Shown here: piece by piece, positions 1 through 7,592 of the stretch | Position numbering within the stretch: the stretch's first letter is position 1 | Layout: each line of letters begins with the position of its first letter | NCBI RefSeq assembly: GCF_002846335.1 | Contig: NZ_PJMQ01000001.1 | Span: forward strand, 1,054,001 to 1,118,000 | DNA from: Janthinobacterium sp. 61 | GTDB taxonomy: Bacteria > Pseudomonadota > Gammaproteobacteria > Burkholderiales > Burkholderiaceae_D | DNA length: 64,000 bases | Direction: 5' to 3' | Made by a program: the position numbers and the translations under genes | The notes under the pieces: generated by a model | The model's database searches: none | What the model was told of the DNA's origin: nothing | Seen by the model: the letters and a program-made list of their open reading frames with translations, nothing else

Positions 1-587
1 CTGGTGAGAGCTCATTCCTAAAGCGCGGTACGTTAAATCTCTTGGTCGCCGCAGGAGGCAATCGGACTGATTCAACCCCATTTGGTCCAGGCCCGTACGG
101 AGGCGTAGTAGGCGGCGGAAATGGCGGACCTGGCGGCATACTAGGGAGCCATCAGAATGGACCACGTGGCGGGGGTGGTGGCGGTGCTGGGGGTTATTCT
201 GGCGATGGCGGGAAAGGGGCATCAGCACCGAGTACCTACGCCACCAATGGTAGTGGGGGGGGCGGTGGTGGTGGCGGATGGGGCGGGCAGGGCGCAGGGG
301 CTAGTGGCGGCGGTGGTGTTGGGCTGCTTGGGGAGGGTGTGAGCGGAGTCGGTAACGACGTTTCGGGCGGCACTGGCGGATCAGGCGGGGCGGCAGGCTC
401 CAGCGCTACCTATAGCGGCGCGTATAACACTAGCGGCGTGGGAGGCACATATGGTGGGGCTTCAGGCGGTGCAGGCAGCCCGGTAACCATGAACTACGCT
501 AGCGTAGGCCCGTCCTCTGGCGGGGCCGGTCGAGTCATTTGGGGTCCTGGCCGCTCGTATCCATCAACAAGAACAGCAGACGAGTAA
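1..587 (+). CDS. Glycine-rich phage tail-fibre tip (5' end outside window)
   Basis: The reading frame is open from the first bases, so the N-terminus lies upstream; an internal TTG at 42 is not the likely start. About 180 visible residues are extremely rich in Gly, Ser and Ala, with many GGGG and GGSGG runs and a hydrophobic end (GRVIWGPG). Glycine-rich distal domains of this sort form the receptor-binding tip of tail fibres or their adhesins in tailed phages; assignment rests on composition and on the lysis genes downstream. An SD-like AGGA overlaps its stop and serves the next gene, so the two are probably cotranscribed. Confidence 0.6.
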   Translation, partial: GESSFLKRGTLNLLVAAGGNRTDSTPFGPGPYGGVVGGGNGGPGGILGSHQNGPRGGGGGGAGGYSGDGGKGASAPSTYATNGSGGGGGGGGWGGQGAGASGGGGVGLLGEGVSGVGNDVSGGTGGSGGAAGSSATYSGAYNTSGVGGTYGGASGGAGSPVTMNYASVGPSSGGAGRVIWGPGRSYPSTRTADE

Positions 588-595
588 GGAAGACC

Positions 596-1084
596 ATGTT
601 TTATCAGCCAGCAACAAGCACTATTTTTACAGACCACAGCGCGATTCGTCGCGTCCTGACAAACGTTCTGTTCCCAGACGCGATCACCGACGACATGCTC
701 GAATATCACGGCATCGTGACGTTGGGAGGCAGCGCGCCTACCGTCGCTCCCGGGCAGATAGCCGAATGCGGCGCCGTGGAGATGGTCGGGGGCGTGTGGA
801 CGATGACCTGGACGGTGCGCGTGGAAACGCAGGATGAGAATCGGGCACGAGTGCCGCAAAAAGTCAGCCGCCGGAAGGGCCGCCTGGCGCTGCTGCTGGC
901 AGGCAAACTTGACCAGGTGCCGCTAGTTATCGCTGCCATCGAGGACGAGACAAAGCGGCGCCTGGCGCAGATCGAATGGGATGATGCGCAGGACTACGAG
1001 CGGTGGCACCCGCTGGTGGTGCTGATAGGGGCCGCCCTGGATCTGGATCTCGACGCGCTGTTCATCCACGCGGACACGCTGTAA
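596..1084 (+). CDS. Phage protein of unknown function next to tail fibre
   Basis: This 162-residue protein starts at ATG 596, placed 5-6 bases after an AAGGA SD; an upstream in-frame codon lacks one. The N-terminal half is acidic and the middle is basic (KVSRRKGR), followed by a helical segment (LVIAAIEDETKRRLAQIEW). I do not recognise a named family. Its position after a tail-fibre gene and before a small membrane gene suggests a tail-associated or host-interaction protein. There are no membrane segments or signal peptide. Confidence 0.6.
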   Translation: MFYQPATSTIFTDHSAIRRVLTNVLFPDAITDDMLEYHGIVTLGGSAPTVAPGQIAECGAVEMVGGVWTMTWTVRVETQDENRARVPQKVSRRKGRLALLLAGKLDQVPLVIAAIEDETKRRLAQIEWDDAQDYERWHPLVVLIGAALDLDLDALFIHADTL

Positions 1085-1290
1085 AGCGCCTCAGCCTCCT
1101 GGCCGTCTGGCTGGCCTGCATTGGCGCGGCCGTGCTCACGCTGCTGCGCATGCTCTGGTCGATTCTGTCGAATCCGGCCAAAGCGCTGCGCATCGTCGTG
1201 GCGCTGGACCGGGCGGGCAATGCCGCCGCCAATGGTGTCGAAACCGAAACGCTCAGCAGCCGCGACAACCGGGCGCGCGCCGAGAGTATC
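1081..1290 (+). pseudogene. Truncated small phage membrane protein
   Basis: The frame reads KRLSLLAVWLACIGAAVL, one transmembrane helix, then a segment ending in NAAANG and ETLSSR. From memory this resembles a conserved small prophage protein with a longer Cys-containing C-terminus. Here the codon expected to be the start is GTA (1081-1083, overlapping the TAA of the preceding gene), and the conserved part stops near 1290, exactly where the convergent gene at 1289-1837 ends. I infer start-codon decay plus loss of the 3' end by insertion of foreign DNA. Confidence 0.45.
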
Positions 1291-1837
1291 AGCCCTCGCC
1301 CGCCGCTGCCGCTGCCGGACAATCGAAGTTGGCCAGCAGGTCTGCGATGTAGCCGGTCTTGGCGCACTCCATGGCCACCTCGGTTATTAGGGTGCGAAAT
1401 TCGGCCAGGTCGCCCAGGCCTTCTCGCACAATAGGCACCGGTGTATGTCGGTCAACGATACGCCCGCACACGTTGACGATTTTGGTCGGCCGGGCTACCC
1501 AATCCGCGTGCGCGATGAATTTATCGCGCTTGAACATCACCAGGTCGTGAAGCGGCATGCGGTTTGCCAACGCGTCGATCTTACTGGCGACGATGCAACG
1601 ATCAGCGTCTCCCTTTGATTGACTGTACTTATAAGGGCGGCAGTAAGCCACAATGGCCGCAATGAGCAACCCCTCACAATGGTCAAAAAACTCACTGGTG
1701 CCGCGATCTTGCTGCAGCCGATCCAGTTCGTCGTGGGCATCTAAATAGCGCAAGGCGTCCTGCATGTCACGCACGGCAAGCGCCAGGCGATTGGTGGAAG
1801 GGTCTTGCTTGATACCCTGAGGCTGGTCATTGTTCAT
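1289..1837 (-). CDS. Hypothetical protein, probable prophage cargo (moron)
   Basis: The 182-residue product begins at the ATG whose last base is 1837, because GGAG lies about 5 bases upstream; a longer upstream extension has no SD. It is soluble and mostly helical, with segments such as MQDALRYLDAHDELDRLQQ and KRDKFIAHADWVARP. The KRDKFIAHAD stretch is reminiscent of HEPN-like or AbiV-like helical proteins, but the evidence is too weak to name it. It is convergent with the truncated phage gene and inserted at its 3' end, typical of accessory cargo. Confidence 0.6.
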   Translation of the reverse strand: MNNDQPQGIKQDPSTNRLALAVRDMQDALRYLDAHDELDRLQQDRGTSEFFDHCEGLLIAAIVAYCRPYKYSQSKGDADRCIVASKIDALANRMPLHDLVMFKRDKFIAHADWVARPTKIVNVCGRIVDRHTPVPIVREGLGDLAEFRTLITEVAMECAKTGYIADLLANFDCPAAAAAGEG

Positions 1838-1936
1838 AAAGTCTCCGATAAATAAACGGTACTGGCTCTTGCCACCCACATAATGCTCGTTCCACGGGTG
1901 TCAGTCACTAGTAAAGCAACTACTCGCACTCAGCTT

Positions 1937-2246
1937 CGTGTTTTCACACACGCCAACCCGGTTTTACGTTCCGTTGCTTCTGGAACCCCAGCCTGCTGAC
2001 TCTGTGAACAGGGCACTCCTCGGAGTGCCCTTTGTCTTTTCTACTGCGGTAATTCCTCCGAACACTGCGCCAGGGCGAAAAATTAGTCATTTTGAGTAGC
2101 TTAGCTGGCCAGCGGCAGTGCGTGTGTGAAAACACGAGGATTGGGCCTTTCCTGGGAGTTCTTCATTACGCTGGCCTACCGCCACGCCCGTGCAGGGCAA
2201 CAAACCTGCTTGGCGATGGGGCATGGCCTCGTGTTTTTACACACGC
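1937..2246. repeat. Three copies of a 17-bp element in alternating orientation
   Basis: CGTGTTTTCACACACGC occurs at 1937-1953, its exact reverse complement at 2120-2136, and a copy with one change at 2230-2246. A shortened form (CGTGTACACGC) is at 2318-2328. They sit in the non-coding stretch 1838-2479, where I see no convincing gene. They could be protein-binding sites or long-range stems of an RNA. Confidence 0.7.
2011..2040 (+). terminator. Rho-independent terminator
   Basis: A 9-bp stem GGGCACTCC/GGAGTGCCC with a 2-base loop is followed by TTTGTCTTTT. It would stop plus-strand transcripts in the non-coding block. Confidence 0.75.
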
Positions 2247-2308
2247 TCTCGGCGGGAGTTACTCAAATTGAGTAATTCCCGCCATGCAATTATTAGTCAT
2301 TTTGAGTA
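2082..2308. repeat. 17-bp direct repeat pair flanking a palindrome
   Basis: ATTAGTCATTTTGAGTA is present identically at 2082-2098 and 2292-2308. Its TTTGAGTA half matches the core of the palindrome at 2251-2283, so the three may be sites for one DNA-binding protein. Confidence 0.65.
2251..2283. repeat. 33-nt near-perfect inverted repeat
   Basis: The arms GGCGGGA...TTACTCAA and TTGAGTAA...TCCCGCC pair at 15 of 16 positions around one central base; the only exception is a G opposite T. The inner 17 bases (TTACTCAAATTGAGTAA) form a perfect palindrome apart from the centre. It has the form of an operator or a hairpin in a single-stranded intermediate. Confidence 0.7.
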
Positions 2309-2432
2309 AGTGGGATTCGTGTACACGCTAGGCGCTGGGGTTGCGTCCTATGCCGCTGGCTCGACTGGCTGGACCCGCATCATTGCCGCGATTCTGCTGG
2401 CACGTAGCTGTTGTAGACATTCCTCCCCAAAC

Positions 2433-2453
2433 AACCCGCTTCTGCGGGTTTTT
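2433..2453 (+). terminator. Rho-independent terminator before lysis cassette
   Basis: The stem AACCCGC/GCGGGTT with loop TTCT is followed by a short T run, 27 bases before the holin-like gene. It would insulate the lysis cassette from upstream transcription. Confidence 0.65.
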
Positions 2454-2479
2454 GCATTTCCACCGCCTGAAAGGCATCC

Positions 2480-2845
2480 ATGACTGAACCCGCAACAATT
2501 ACCGCCGCCGGCGGCGCACTCGCCCTTGGCACCGTGACCTTGACAGGCTCGATTCTCGGGCTGGAATACGACGTGCTGCTTGTCGGCCTGGCTGGCGGCC
2601 TAGTCGCGCTGTCGATGGTCGACCAGACCAGCCGCCTGAAAATGGTCATTTCCGTCATGACCAGCGCCCTGGTGGCCGGCTATGTCGGCCCCATCGCGCA
2701 TGCTGGCGCACTGGAGTACTTCCCTTGGACGGCGAAATCGGCCGATGCTGTGCGCTGGTTCTGCGCATTCGCCGCTGGCGTCTCGGCGCAAACCATCGTA
2801 CCGCTGGCCTTGGGCTGGCTCAAAAAACGTGGAGGCGCACAATGA
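2480..2845 (+). CDS. Holin-like membrane protein, first gene of lysis cassette
   Basis: The 121-residue protein has about three hydrophobic segments (LGTVTLTGSILGL, VLLVGLAGGLVALSMV, IVPLALGWL) and a basic C-terminus (KKRGG). This topology, its size and its place immediately before an endolysin and spanins indicate a phage holin, which would permeabilise the inner membrane. Its stop overlaps the next start as ATGA, implying translational coupling. Confidence 0.7.
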   Translation: MTEPATITAAGGALALGTVTLTGSILGLEYDVLLVGLAGGLVALSMVDQTSRLKMVISVMTSALVAGYVGPIAHAGALEYFPWTAKSADAVRWFCAFAAGVSAQTIVPLALGWLKKRGGAQ

Positions 2846-3102
2846 GCATGCTCACCCTGAACTGGCTGGCCGGCATCGTTCTGCTGGCCCACTCTCTGTG
2901 CGTGCTCAATCGCATGCACCGCCGCAGCAACCATCTGTACCGCTTGTTCTACGTGCTGTTGGGCGTGGGCGCCGTTGCCTTGCTGACCGGCCCGTTGTAC
3001 GGCTACACGCAGCCGCCAGCTGGCGAGGTGCTACTGAATGCAGGTATGGCGGGCGTGGTCATGGTCGGCTGGTTTGCTAAAAATCGGAGGGCTGTGCCAT
3101 GA
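2842..3102 (+). CDS. Small second membrane protein of lysis cassette
   Basis: ATG 2842 overlaps the preceding stop. The 86-residue product has about three hydrophobic segments (LNWLAGIVLLAHSL, LFYVLLGVGAVALL, GMAGVVMVGWF). Small membrane proteins in this slot are often holins, antiholins or holin partners; the sequence does not show which. It overlaps the endolysin start by four bases. Confidence 0.65.
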   Translation: MSMLTLNWLAGIVLLAHSLCVLNRMHRRSNHLYRLFYVLLGVGAVALLTGPLYGYTQPPAGEVLLNAGMAGVVMVGWFAKNRRAVP

Positions 3103-3536
3103 AATTAACCGAACACTTCAGCCTGGCCGAGCTGGTCGCCTCGCAAGTGGCTACCCGCAAGGGCATCGACAACGCGCCGGGCCCGGCCGTCATCGCCAAC
3201 CTCACGCGCCTGGCCGCGCTGCTCGAACAGGTGCGCGCGCTGGTCGGCGGCCCGATCACCGTTTCCAGTGGCTACCGCTCGCCGGCGCTGAACCGTGCCG
3301 TGGGCGGCGCAGCCAGCAGCGCCCACGTGCTGGGCCTGGCCGCCGACATCAGCACCAACAAGCTGGCACCGAAAGCGCTGGCCCTGCTGATCCGGCAAAG
3401 CGGCATTATCTACGACCAACTGATCTACGAGGGCACGTGGGTGCACATCGCGCTGTCGGCCGGCGCGCCGCGGCGCCAGGTGCTGACGGCCAAGTTTGTC
3501 GGCGGCAGCGTCAGCTACGTGTCGGGCATCGTATGA
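3099..3536 (+). CDS. Phage endolysin, peptidase M15 family (D-Ala-D-Ala type)
   Basis: The 145-residue protein shows the M15_3 signature: SSGYRSPALN, then SAHVLGLAADI, which carries the His and Asp zinc ligands, and a C-terminal WVHIAL with the third ligand His. Enzymes of this family cleave peptidoglycan stem-peptide bonds. No signal peptide is visible, so release would depend on the holin. It is encoded between the membrane proteins and the spanins with four-base overlaps on both sides. Confidence 0.9.
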   Translation: MKLTEHFSLAELVASQVATRKGIDNAPGPAVIANLTRLAALLEQVRALVGGPITVSSGYRSPALNRAVGGAASSAHVLGLAADISTNKLAPKALALLIRQSGIIYDQLIYEGTWVHIALSAGAPRRQVLTAKFVGGSVSYVSGIV

Positions 3537-3928
3537 GCTCCCTTGGCACGCTGGCTGCTGGTGCAGTCAGCGGAATCTGGAAGGTGGCGGCCGTGCTGCT
3601 GGCCACCGCGCTGCTGCTGGTGGCCAGCTCCACTGGCACGGGCTGGTGGCTGGCCGCCGGCGACCGTGACGCCGCGCGCGCCGCGTTGGTGCTGGAGCAA
3701 GGCGTTAGCGCGGAGCTGCGCAGCTCGATCACCGAGCAAAACCACGCCATAGATGGCATGGCCAAGGCAACCCTGGCAGCGCAGGAGCGCGGCGCAGCGG
3801 CGCAGGCGGCCTCCGCTGTCAAGGGCAAGAAGTACGACTCAGCCCTGGCGCAGATCGCTAGCGCGCGAGCCAATACCTGCGACGAGGCTATGCCGGCCGT
3901 CAGACTGCTGCTGGAGGGCGTGCGATGA
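3533..3928 (+). CDS. Rz-like inner-membrane spanin
   Basis: The start is ATG 3533, which overlaps the endolysin stop. The 131-residue protein has one N-terminal transmembrane helix (VAAVLLATALLLVASS) followed by a periplasmic Ala/Glu/Lys-rich coiled coil (about residues 40-105). That layout is typical of i-spanins, which span the periplasm and fuse the two membranes with Rz1 at the end of lysis. It overlaps the lipoprotein gene by four bases. Confidence 0.75.
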   Translation: MSSLGTLAAGAVSGIWKVAAVLLATALLLVASSTGTGWWLAAGDRDAARAALVLEQGVSAELRSSITEQNHAIDGMAKATLAAQERGAAAQAASAVKGKKYDSALAQIASARANTCDEAMPAVRLLLEGVR

Positions 3929-4191
3929 AATGGATGCTTGTATTGGTGCTGGCCGGCTGCAGCAGCGCGCCGATGATGCCGCAGAGGGTCGAAGTTCCCG
4001 TCTTTACACCATGTGTAAAGGTGGTGCCGAAGCGGCCGGCCTATGAGTTCGACCAGTTGGCGCCAGCGGCAACGGATGGGGAGATCGTCCTGGCGCTGGC
4101 GCGGGACTGGCCGCGCGGGCGGAAGTACGAAGGGGAGTTGGAGGCGGTAATTGCGGGCTGCATTCCGCCAGATGAAAAAACAGAGCGCTGA
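3925..4191 (+). CDS. Rz1-like outer-membrane spanin lipoprotein
   Basis: The 88-residue product starts with MKWMLVLVLAGCSSAP, a short signal peptide with lipobox LAGC, so the mature protein is an acylated lipoprotein. It overlaps the Rz-like gene by four bases and would form the o-spanin half. The 18-bp sequence covering its final codons (4181-4198) recurs at 5535, which marks the left edge of inserted DNA. Confidence 0.7.
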   Translation: MKWMLVLVLAGCSSAPMMPQRVEVPVFTPCVKVVPKRPAYEFDQLAPAATDGEIVLALARDWPRGRKYEGELEAVIAGCIPPDEKTER

Positions 4192-4198
4192 TTGTCGC
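4181..4198. repeat. Direct repeat, left copy (18 bp)
   Basis: CAGAGCGCTGATTGTCGC here includes the last codons and stop of the spanin gene. The identical sequence lies at 5535-5552. The interval between them carries non-phage genes. Confidence 0.8.
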
Positions 4199-4217
4199 AG
4201 CGCCTGTGCACGCGTTC

Positions 4218-4517
4218 CTAACTGCGCGATAGAAAAAACGCAGACTCCGCTGGCCAAGAACTGGTTTTGCCATCTTCTGGCACAAGAGCAACCATCGCGC
4301 CAGTTTCTATAAGTTGGCATGCGAGTGCCGAAGCCTCAATCGTTGCACCTCGTTCCGTTTTGAATACACTAGGCGTTGGAATTTCTATAATCGGAGAGTA
4401 CTGGATGCCCGCGTGAGCACTCAGCAGTATCATCCCCTGATACATTCCGTTCGCCTTTCTGTAACTAACTATTTGGTACTCGTATTCACCATGTTGCATT
4501 TTTCGATCGGTCTCCAT
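4218..4517 (-). CDS. Small hypothetical protein, family X copy A
   Basis: The 99-residue product is one of three paralogues in the window (others at 5126-5401 and 9068-9379). The shared pattern is YEYQ, then G-M-[YF]-Q-G-M-I-L-L, PII-IPTP--FK, then IEASALACQLIETGA and LVP-D. I chose the start aligning with the 9068-9379 copy (METD/MDTC). It is predicted cytoplasmic and has no recognised domain. It is back to back with a broken SRAP gene at 4654, as is the 9068-9379 copy. Confidence 0.7.
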   Translation of the reverse strand: METDRKMQHGEYEYQIVSYRKANGMYQGMILLSAHAGIQYSPIIEIPTPSVFKTERGATIEASALACQLIETGAMVALVPEDGKTSSWPAESAFFLSRS

Positions 4518-4653
4518 GGGCTTTTCCATCAAGTCGGATGACAGTGAATAGATTCGCAGAGCTATATTTTAGTTCTAATGTCGATAGTTGGAAACTGCTG
4601 TTTTGCAAACATTTCCAAATTGATTTATTACAAAAAATCGTTGTAGGAGTGGC

Positions 4654-4947
4654 ATGTGTGCTGGCTGAACTCTCAGCCGTAAATAGCAAATCGAGAATCG
4701 CTTCGGTATCCTATTTCCTCAACTTGAACTTTCACCCGAGGCATGACCTGGCTACATGGCGCCAATCCTGGCCAGCTCGCTCGAGGCGCACCGCGAGATG
4801 AATGTTGCCCCGGCCATGTTCGGCATGGTGACTCATTGGGCCCACCGCAAGTTGGCTCGTGGAACCTGCATTGCCCGCTCTGGTGTGGTAGGTCAGCAGT
4901 CCTTCCCTCTGTGCAACCCCATGAGGCGTTGCAACCGATTCCACTGA
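4654..4947 (+). pseudogene. Broken SRAP (YedK/HMCES-like) gene, copy 1
   Basis: Frame reading from ATG 4654 begins MCAG, keeping the family's catalytic Cys2, but TGA stops occur where the sister copy at 9513 has Tyr and Trp, and TAG where it has Glu. Later parts are clear: PGYMAPIL, then MFGMVTHWAHRKLARGTCIARS, matching the SRAP pattern of MFG-VPHWA...LAR-TYNARSE. SRAP proteins crosslink to abasic sites in single-stranded DNA. With at least three stops and no C-terminus this copy is dead. Confidence 0.75.
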
Positions 4948-5125
4948 CAGACTACTTCCAGGAGTGGTCGCGCGAAGTATTCAAACCTTGATCCTGCGTA
5001 CGGAGGAAGTGGCTGCAACGGGCCGAGCATGTTAGGCGTTCGTAAAAGGCAATGCTTTTGGAGTATGAAGGACGGTGGATCCGGCCAGATGCGTACTCTT
5101 GAAAACTGGCAATCTATGGGTTTGC

Positions 5126-5401
5126 CTACGGTGACTCCGGCGAGCTCTGAGCATCGTCTTGCGGGAGAAGTACGCTGATCGCACCAGTGTGTATCAGTTG
5201 AAACGCTAACGCTGAGGCTTCAATTCGCGCGGCATGATCCGATTTGAAGGTGGTGGGAGTCGGAATTTTAACGTGAGGAACGAGCGCTTTTCCCGAGAGT
5301 GCAGTAAATAAAATCAGTCCGCGAAAGGTGCCTTCTGCCGTTAGGTACGCATTTAACTGATAATCGTAGCCGTTTAGGTGGTTCAGTTTCGCCGTCTCCA
5401 T
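5126..5401 (-). CDS. Small hypothetical protein, family X copy B
   Basis: The 91-residue product is the most divergent of three paralogues, keeping GYDYQ, G-F-R-G-L-I-L, KIPTPTTFK, ARIEASALAFQL and LLPQDD. Unlike the other two copies it has no SRAP fragment beside it. It lies inside the segment bracketed by the 18-bp direct repeat. Function unknown; no membrane or secretion signal. Confidence 0.65.
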   Translation of the reverse strand: METAKLNHLNGYDYQLNAYLTAEGTFRGLILFTALSGKALVPHVKIPTPTTFKSDHAARIEASALAFQLIHTGAISVLLPQDDAQSSPESP

Positions 5402-5534
5402 ACGACCTTTTGATTGTGTTGTGATGGCGACATGAGCCGGGATGAGGTCAGCGGTAATTATATGTCATCGGTTTCCCTTTCATTTAGTGTACAAATGATA
5501 TAAGTCAAGTACAGCTAAAATGAATTAGTAGAAG

Positions 5535-5552
5535 CAGAGCGCTGATTGTCGC
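5535..5552. repeat. Direct repeat, right copy (18 bp)
   Basis: Identical to 4181-4198 (CAGAGCGCTGATTGTCGC). Right of it phage sequence resumes with the truncated adenine methylase, so the pair brackets a foreign 1.35-kb segment. Confidence 0.8.
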
Positions 5553-5661
5553 TGCATCAACAGCGGCAATCAGCCTCGGCACGCTGGCTAGGCCAGTGAA
5601 CCAAGTAGGCTCGTGCTACCTCGGGGAGGTAATTCGACTCTAACACTAGGAGGTTCACATT

Positions 5662-5886
5662 TTGGCTTTTCCCATCATCCCCTGGATCGGAGGCAAGCGA
5701 CGCCTGGCCGACCGCATCATTCCGCAATTTCCGCCGCATACCTGCTACATTGAGGTCTTTGCCGGCGGCGCCGCGCTGTACTTCATGCGGCCGCCGGCGG
5801 AAATCGAGGTGCTGAACGACGTTAACGGCGAGCAAACGCGCAGTACAGAAGTACGGCCCGATAGCTTACGCCAGGCGCCCCTCTAA
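5662..5886 (+). pseudogene. Truncated D12-class DNA adenine methylase
   Basis: A TTG start follows AGGAGG with good spacing. The first ~57 residues are a classic Dam/D12 N-terminus: PWIGGKRRLADRI (SAM-binding motif of the P-x-x-GGK type), CYIEVFAGGAALYF and EVLNDVNGE. Full-length family members are about 230-290 residues and carry the catalytic DPPY, which is missing. After residue ~57 the frame runs into unrelated sequence and stops at 5886, next to the convergent HNH gene. It would not be an active methylase. Confidence 0.8.
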
Positions 5887-5890
5887 CTAG

Positions 5891-6790
5891 TCAGCCAGTG
5901 TCGGTCGGAGCGGAGGCTTGTGCAACATATTCTTCATTGGTTATGAGGTCGTGCGTGTAGACGAAACGAGGACCATCCACGGCGAGTGTCTTGAAATGAA
6001 CTCTGAATGCTAGCTGACCAAGCAAGCGGATTTGCACTATCGCGTACGGGCTGTTCCCCTCGAAGAGTAACCCATGAAATGCCTTTGCCTCTGGGGCATG
6101 GAGCCTCTCAACAATGATGTGCGTTTGATCAATTGGGTCACCCTGTAAAGCTCTGCGTGCAGCTACTAGGGCCGGTGCGTCCTGAAAAATTGCCGTGCTC
6201 AAATGGAGAGCCAAGAATTCATATGCCGTCTTTAGCGGGGCTGCGAGGTTCAATAGGGGGCCGTCAAGCGCTGGCTTAATGTTTTCAATGCCCCACTTCA
6301 CAATCTCAATTTTTTCGGAAAGTGCTATGCGAGTGTTTTCAGGCGCTTGCTCGAAGAGGCTCAGCGCCTCCGATATTTCAGCGGCATGGCGACCATCACG
6401 CTCAAACATTCGCCGAATGGAATGCGCTGCAATCGGCGTGGGTAGTATCAGTGAATTCTCAGAAATTTTCGCGGCTTGGACCACGAACTCCCCATCTTTA
6501 ATTCGGCCGCGAGATGAGCCTCCGGGCCCAGAGGACAGGAACGTCTGGCCCTTAAACAATCGGGCCGCCAAATGTGGCACGTTGTCGGCAAGGCTCCTGG
6601 CTAAGAGCTGAATCGTTGGGTCAGCCTTTGCATCTCCCTCAATTTTGTGGCCGAGCCTCGAATTGCAGCCCGCGCAAAGAAAATTGCATGTCAGACGACC
6701 ACCGAGTGCGGCCGGAATGATGTGCTCTTCAGTGAAATTAGCCCCACCAAGGCAAATAATGCACTGCGTGGCTTCCCAAGGGACTTTCAT
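5891..6790 (-). CDS. HNH endonuclease-like protein
   Basis: The 299-residue product begins with an HNH zinc-finger module: CIICLG, then TEEHIIPAALGG, then CAGCNSRLGH, giving four Cys ligands and the catalytic His pair. The remaining ~240 residues are an unrecognised, mostly helical domain. HNH-plus-unknown proteins in prophage regions are often homing or defence nucleases, but nothing here fixes the target. It lies at the junction that truncates the methylase. Confidence 0.75.
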   Translation of the reverse strand: MKVPWEATQCIICLGGANFTEEHIIPAALGGRLTCNFLCAGCNSRLGHKIEGDAKADPTIQLLARSLADNVPHLAARLFKGQTFLSSGPGGSSRGRIKDGEFVVQAAKISENSLILPTPIAAHSIRRMFERDGRHAAEISEALSLFEQAPENTRIALSEKIEIVKWGIENIKPALDGPLLNLAAPLKTAYEFLALHLSTAIFQDAPALVAARRALQGDPIDQTHIIVERLHAPEAKAFHGLLFEGNSPYAIVQIRLLGQLAFRVHFKTLAVDGPRFVYTHDLITNEEYVAQASAPTDTG

Positions 6791-6977
6791 CGTGGATTGC
6801 TCCTTGTAATGAAGGCTAATGTGACAGGGTCAGATATTGCGTCACAGGTGGAATTCATCTATGACTTCCCGCTCGCGGAAGTTGCCAACTTGGCAGGCTG
6901 CCGGCGCCGCTACGAGACTTGATGTGCCTCTCTTGAGGCGGTCCGGCAATGGCGTGCCGCCAAGACGAACCAACTGC

Positions 6978-7421
6978 TCAGAAGTTGGCGCTGGCGCGCT
7001 CACAAAACCCCGAAAATCCCCACCGGCCGCCATCTTTCGGCGATTCGGTCACAGTAAATCCGGCGTACGTTTGCCCGTTGATGCGGTTTATCGTGATTTG
7101 AGCATCGATAATGCGTCCATCTAGGACTTCTAGGTCCAATTGCTTCGAGCCAAAGTAATGCTCGCCATCGGTCGTCAGGTCGAAGACTTGTTCTCCGAGA
7201 TTTACGAAGCGCACTGTCGCCGTTGACGCATCAGGCCCCAGCTTGATGTTCATCTTTGCCTGGCTATCACTCAATCCCTGCGGCGGCGCAAGCCAGCTAG
7301 ATATCCAAACTGGCATGGTCCCCGCGCACCTCAGGTAGGTCGGCGCAACTTTCGCCTTAGGCGGCGTAGCGTGAGCACTGAAGATGACAGTAAGGAGGAG
7401 GGCTGGCAGAGTAGTTTTCAT
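6978..7421 (-). CDS. Secreted hypothetical protein
   Basis: I start at MKTTLPALLLTVIFSAHA, a cleavable signal peptide, rather than 40 codons upstream where there is no signal. The mature ~128 residues are beta-rich, with segments TATVRFVNLGEQVFDLT and DAQITINRINGQTYAGFTV, a paired-Cys pattern (LRCAG near the start, GFCERAS at the end) and no known catalytic motif. It looks like a small periplasmic protein. The IS3 element lies just upstream of it. Confidence 0.6.
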   Translation of the reverse strand: MKTTLPALLLTVIFSAHATPPKAKVAPTYLRCAGTMPVWISSWLAPPQGLSDSQAKMNIKLGPDASTATVRFVNLGEQVFDLTTDGEHYFGSKQLDLEVLDGRIIDAQITINRINGQTYAGFTVTESPKDGGRWGFSGFCERASANF

Positions 7422-7592
7422 CTGTGGCAAGGTTCGTTTAAGTAGCGCGTTGTACGGCTCGTTTATGACTATCGGCAGCGTGTTCCAAAGCGCGGGGGGG
7501 CGTCTAATTTGCCGCGTACAGAACTGTAACTCATCTGACAATTCGTGTCAGACGGTAATCCCCCCATTTTTAGAGCGCGCTAAAAGTAGAGG

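Noticed and set aside
1937..2328. Possible CRISPR-like repeats
   Set aside because: The copies alternate in orientation, are unevenly spaced and number only three, with no cas gene nearby.
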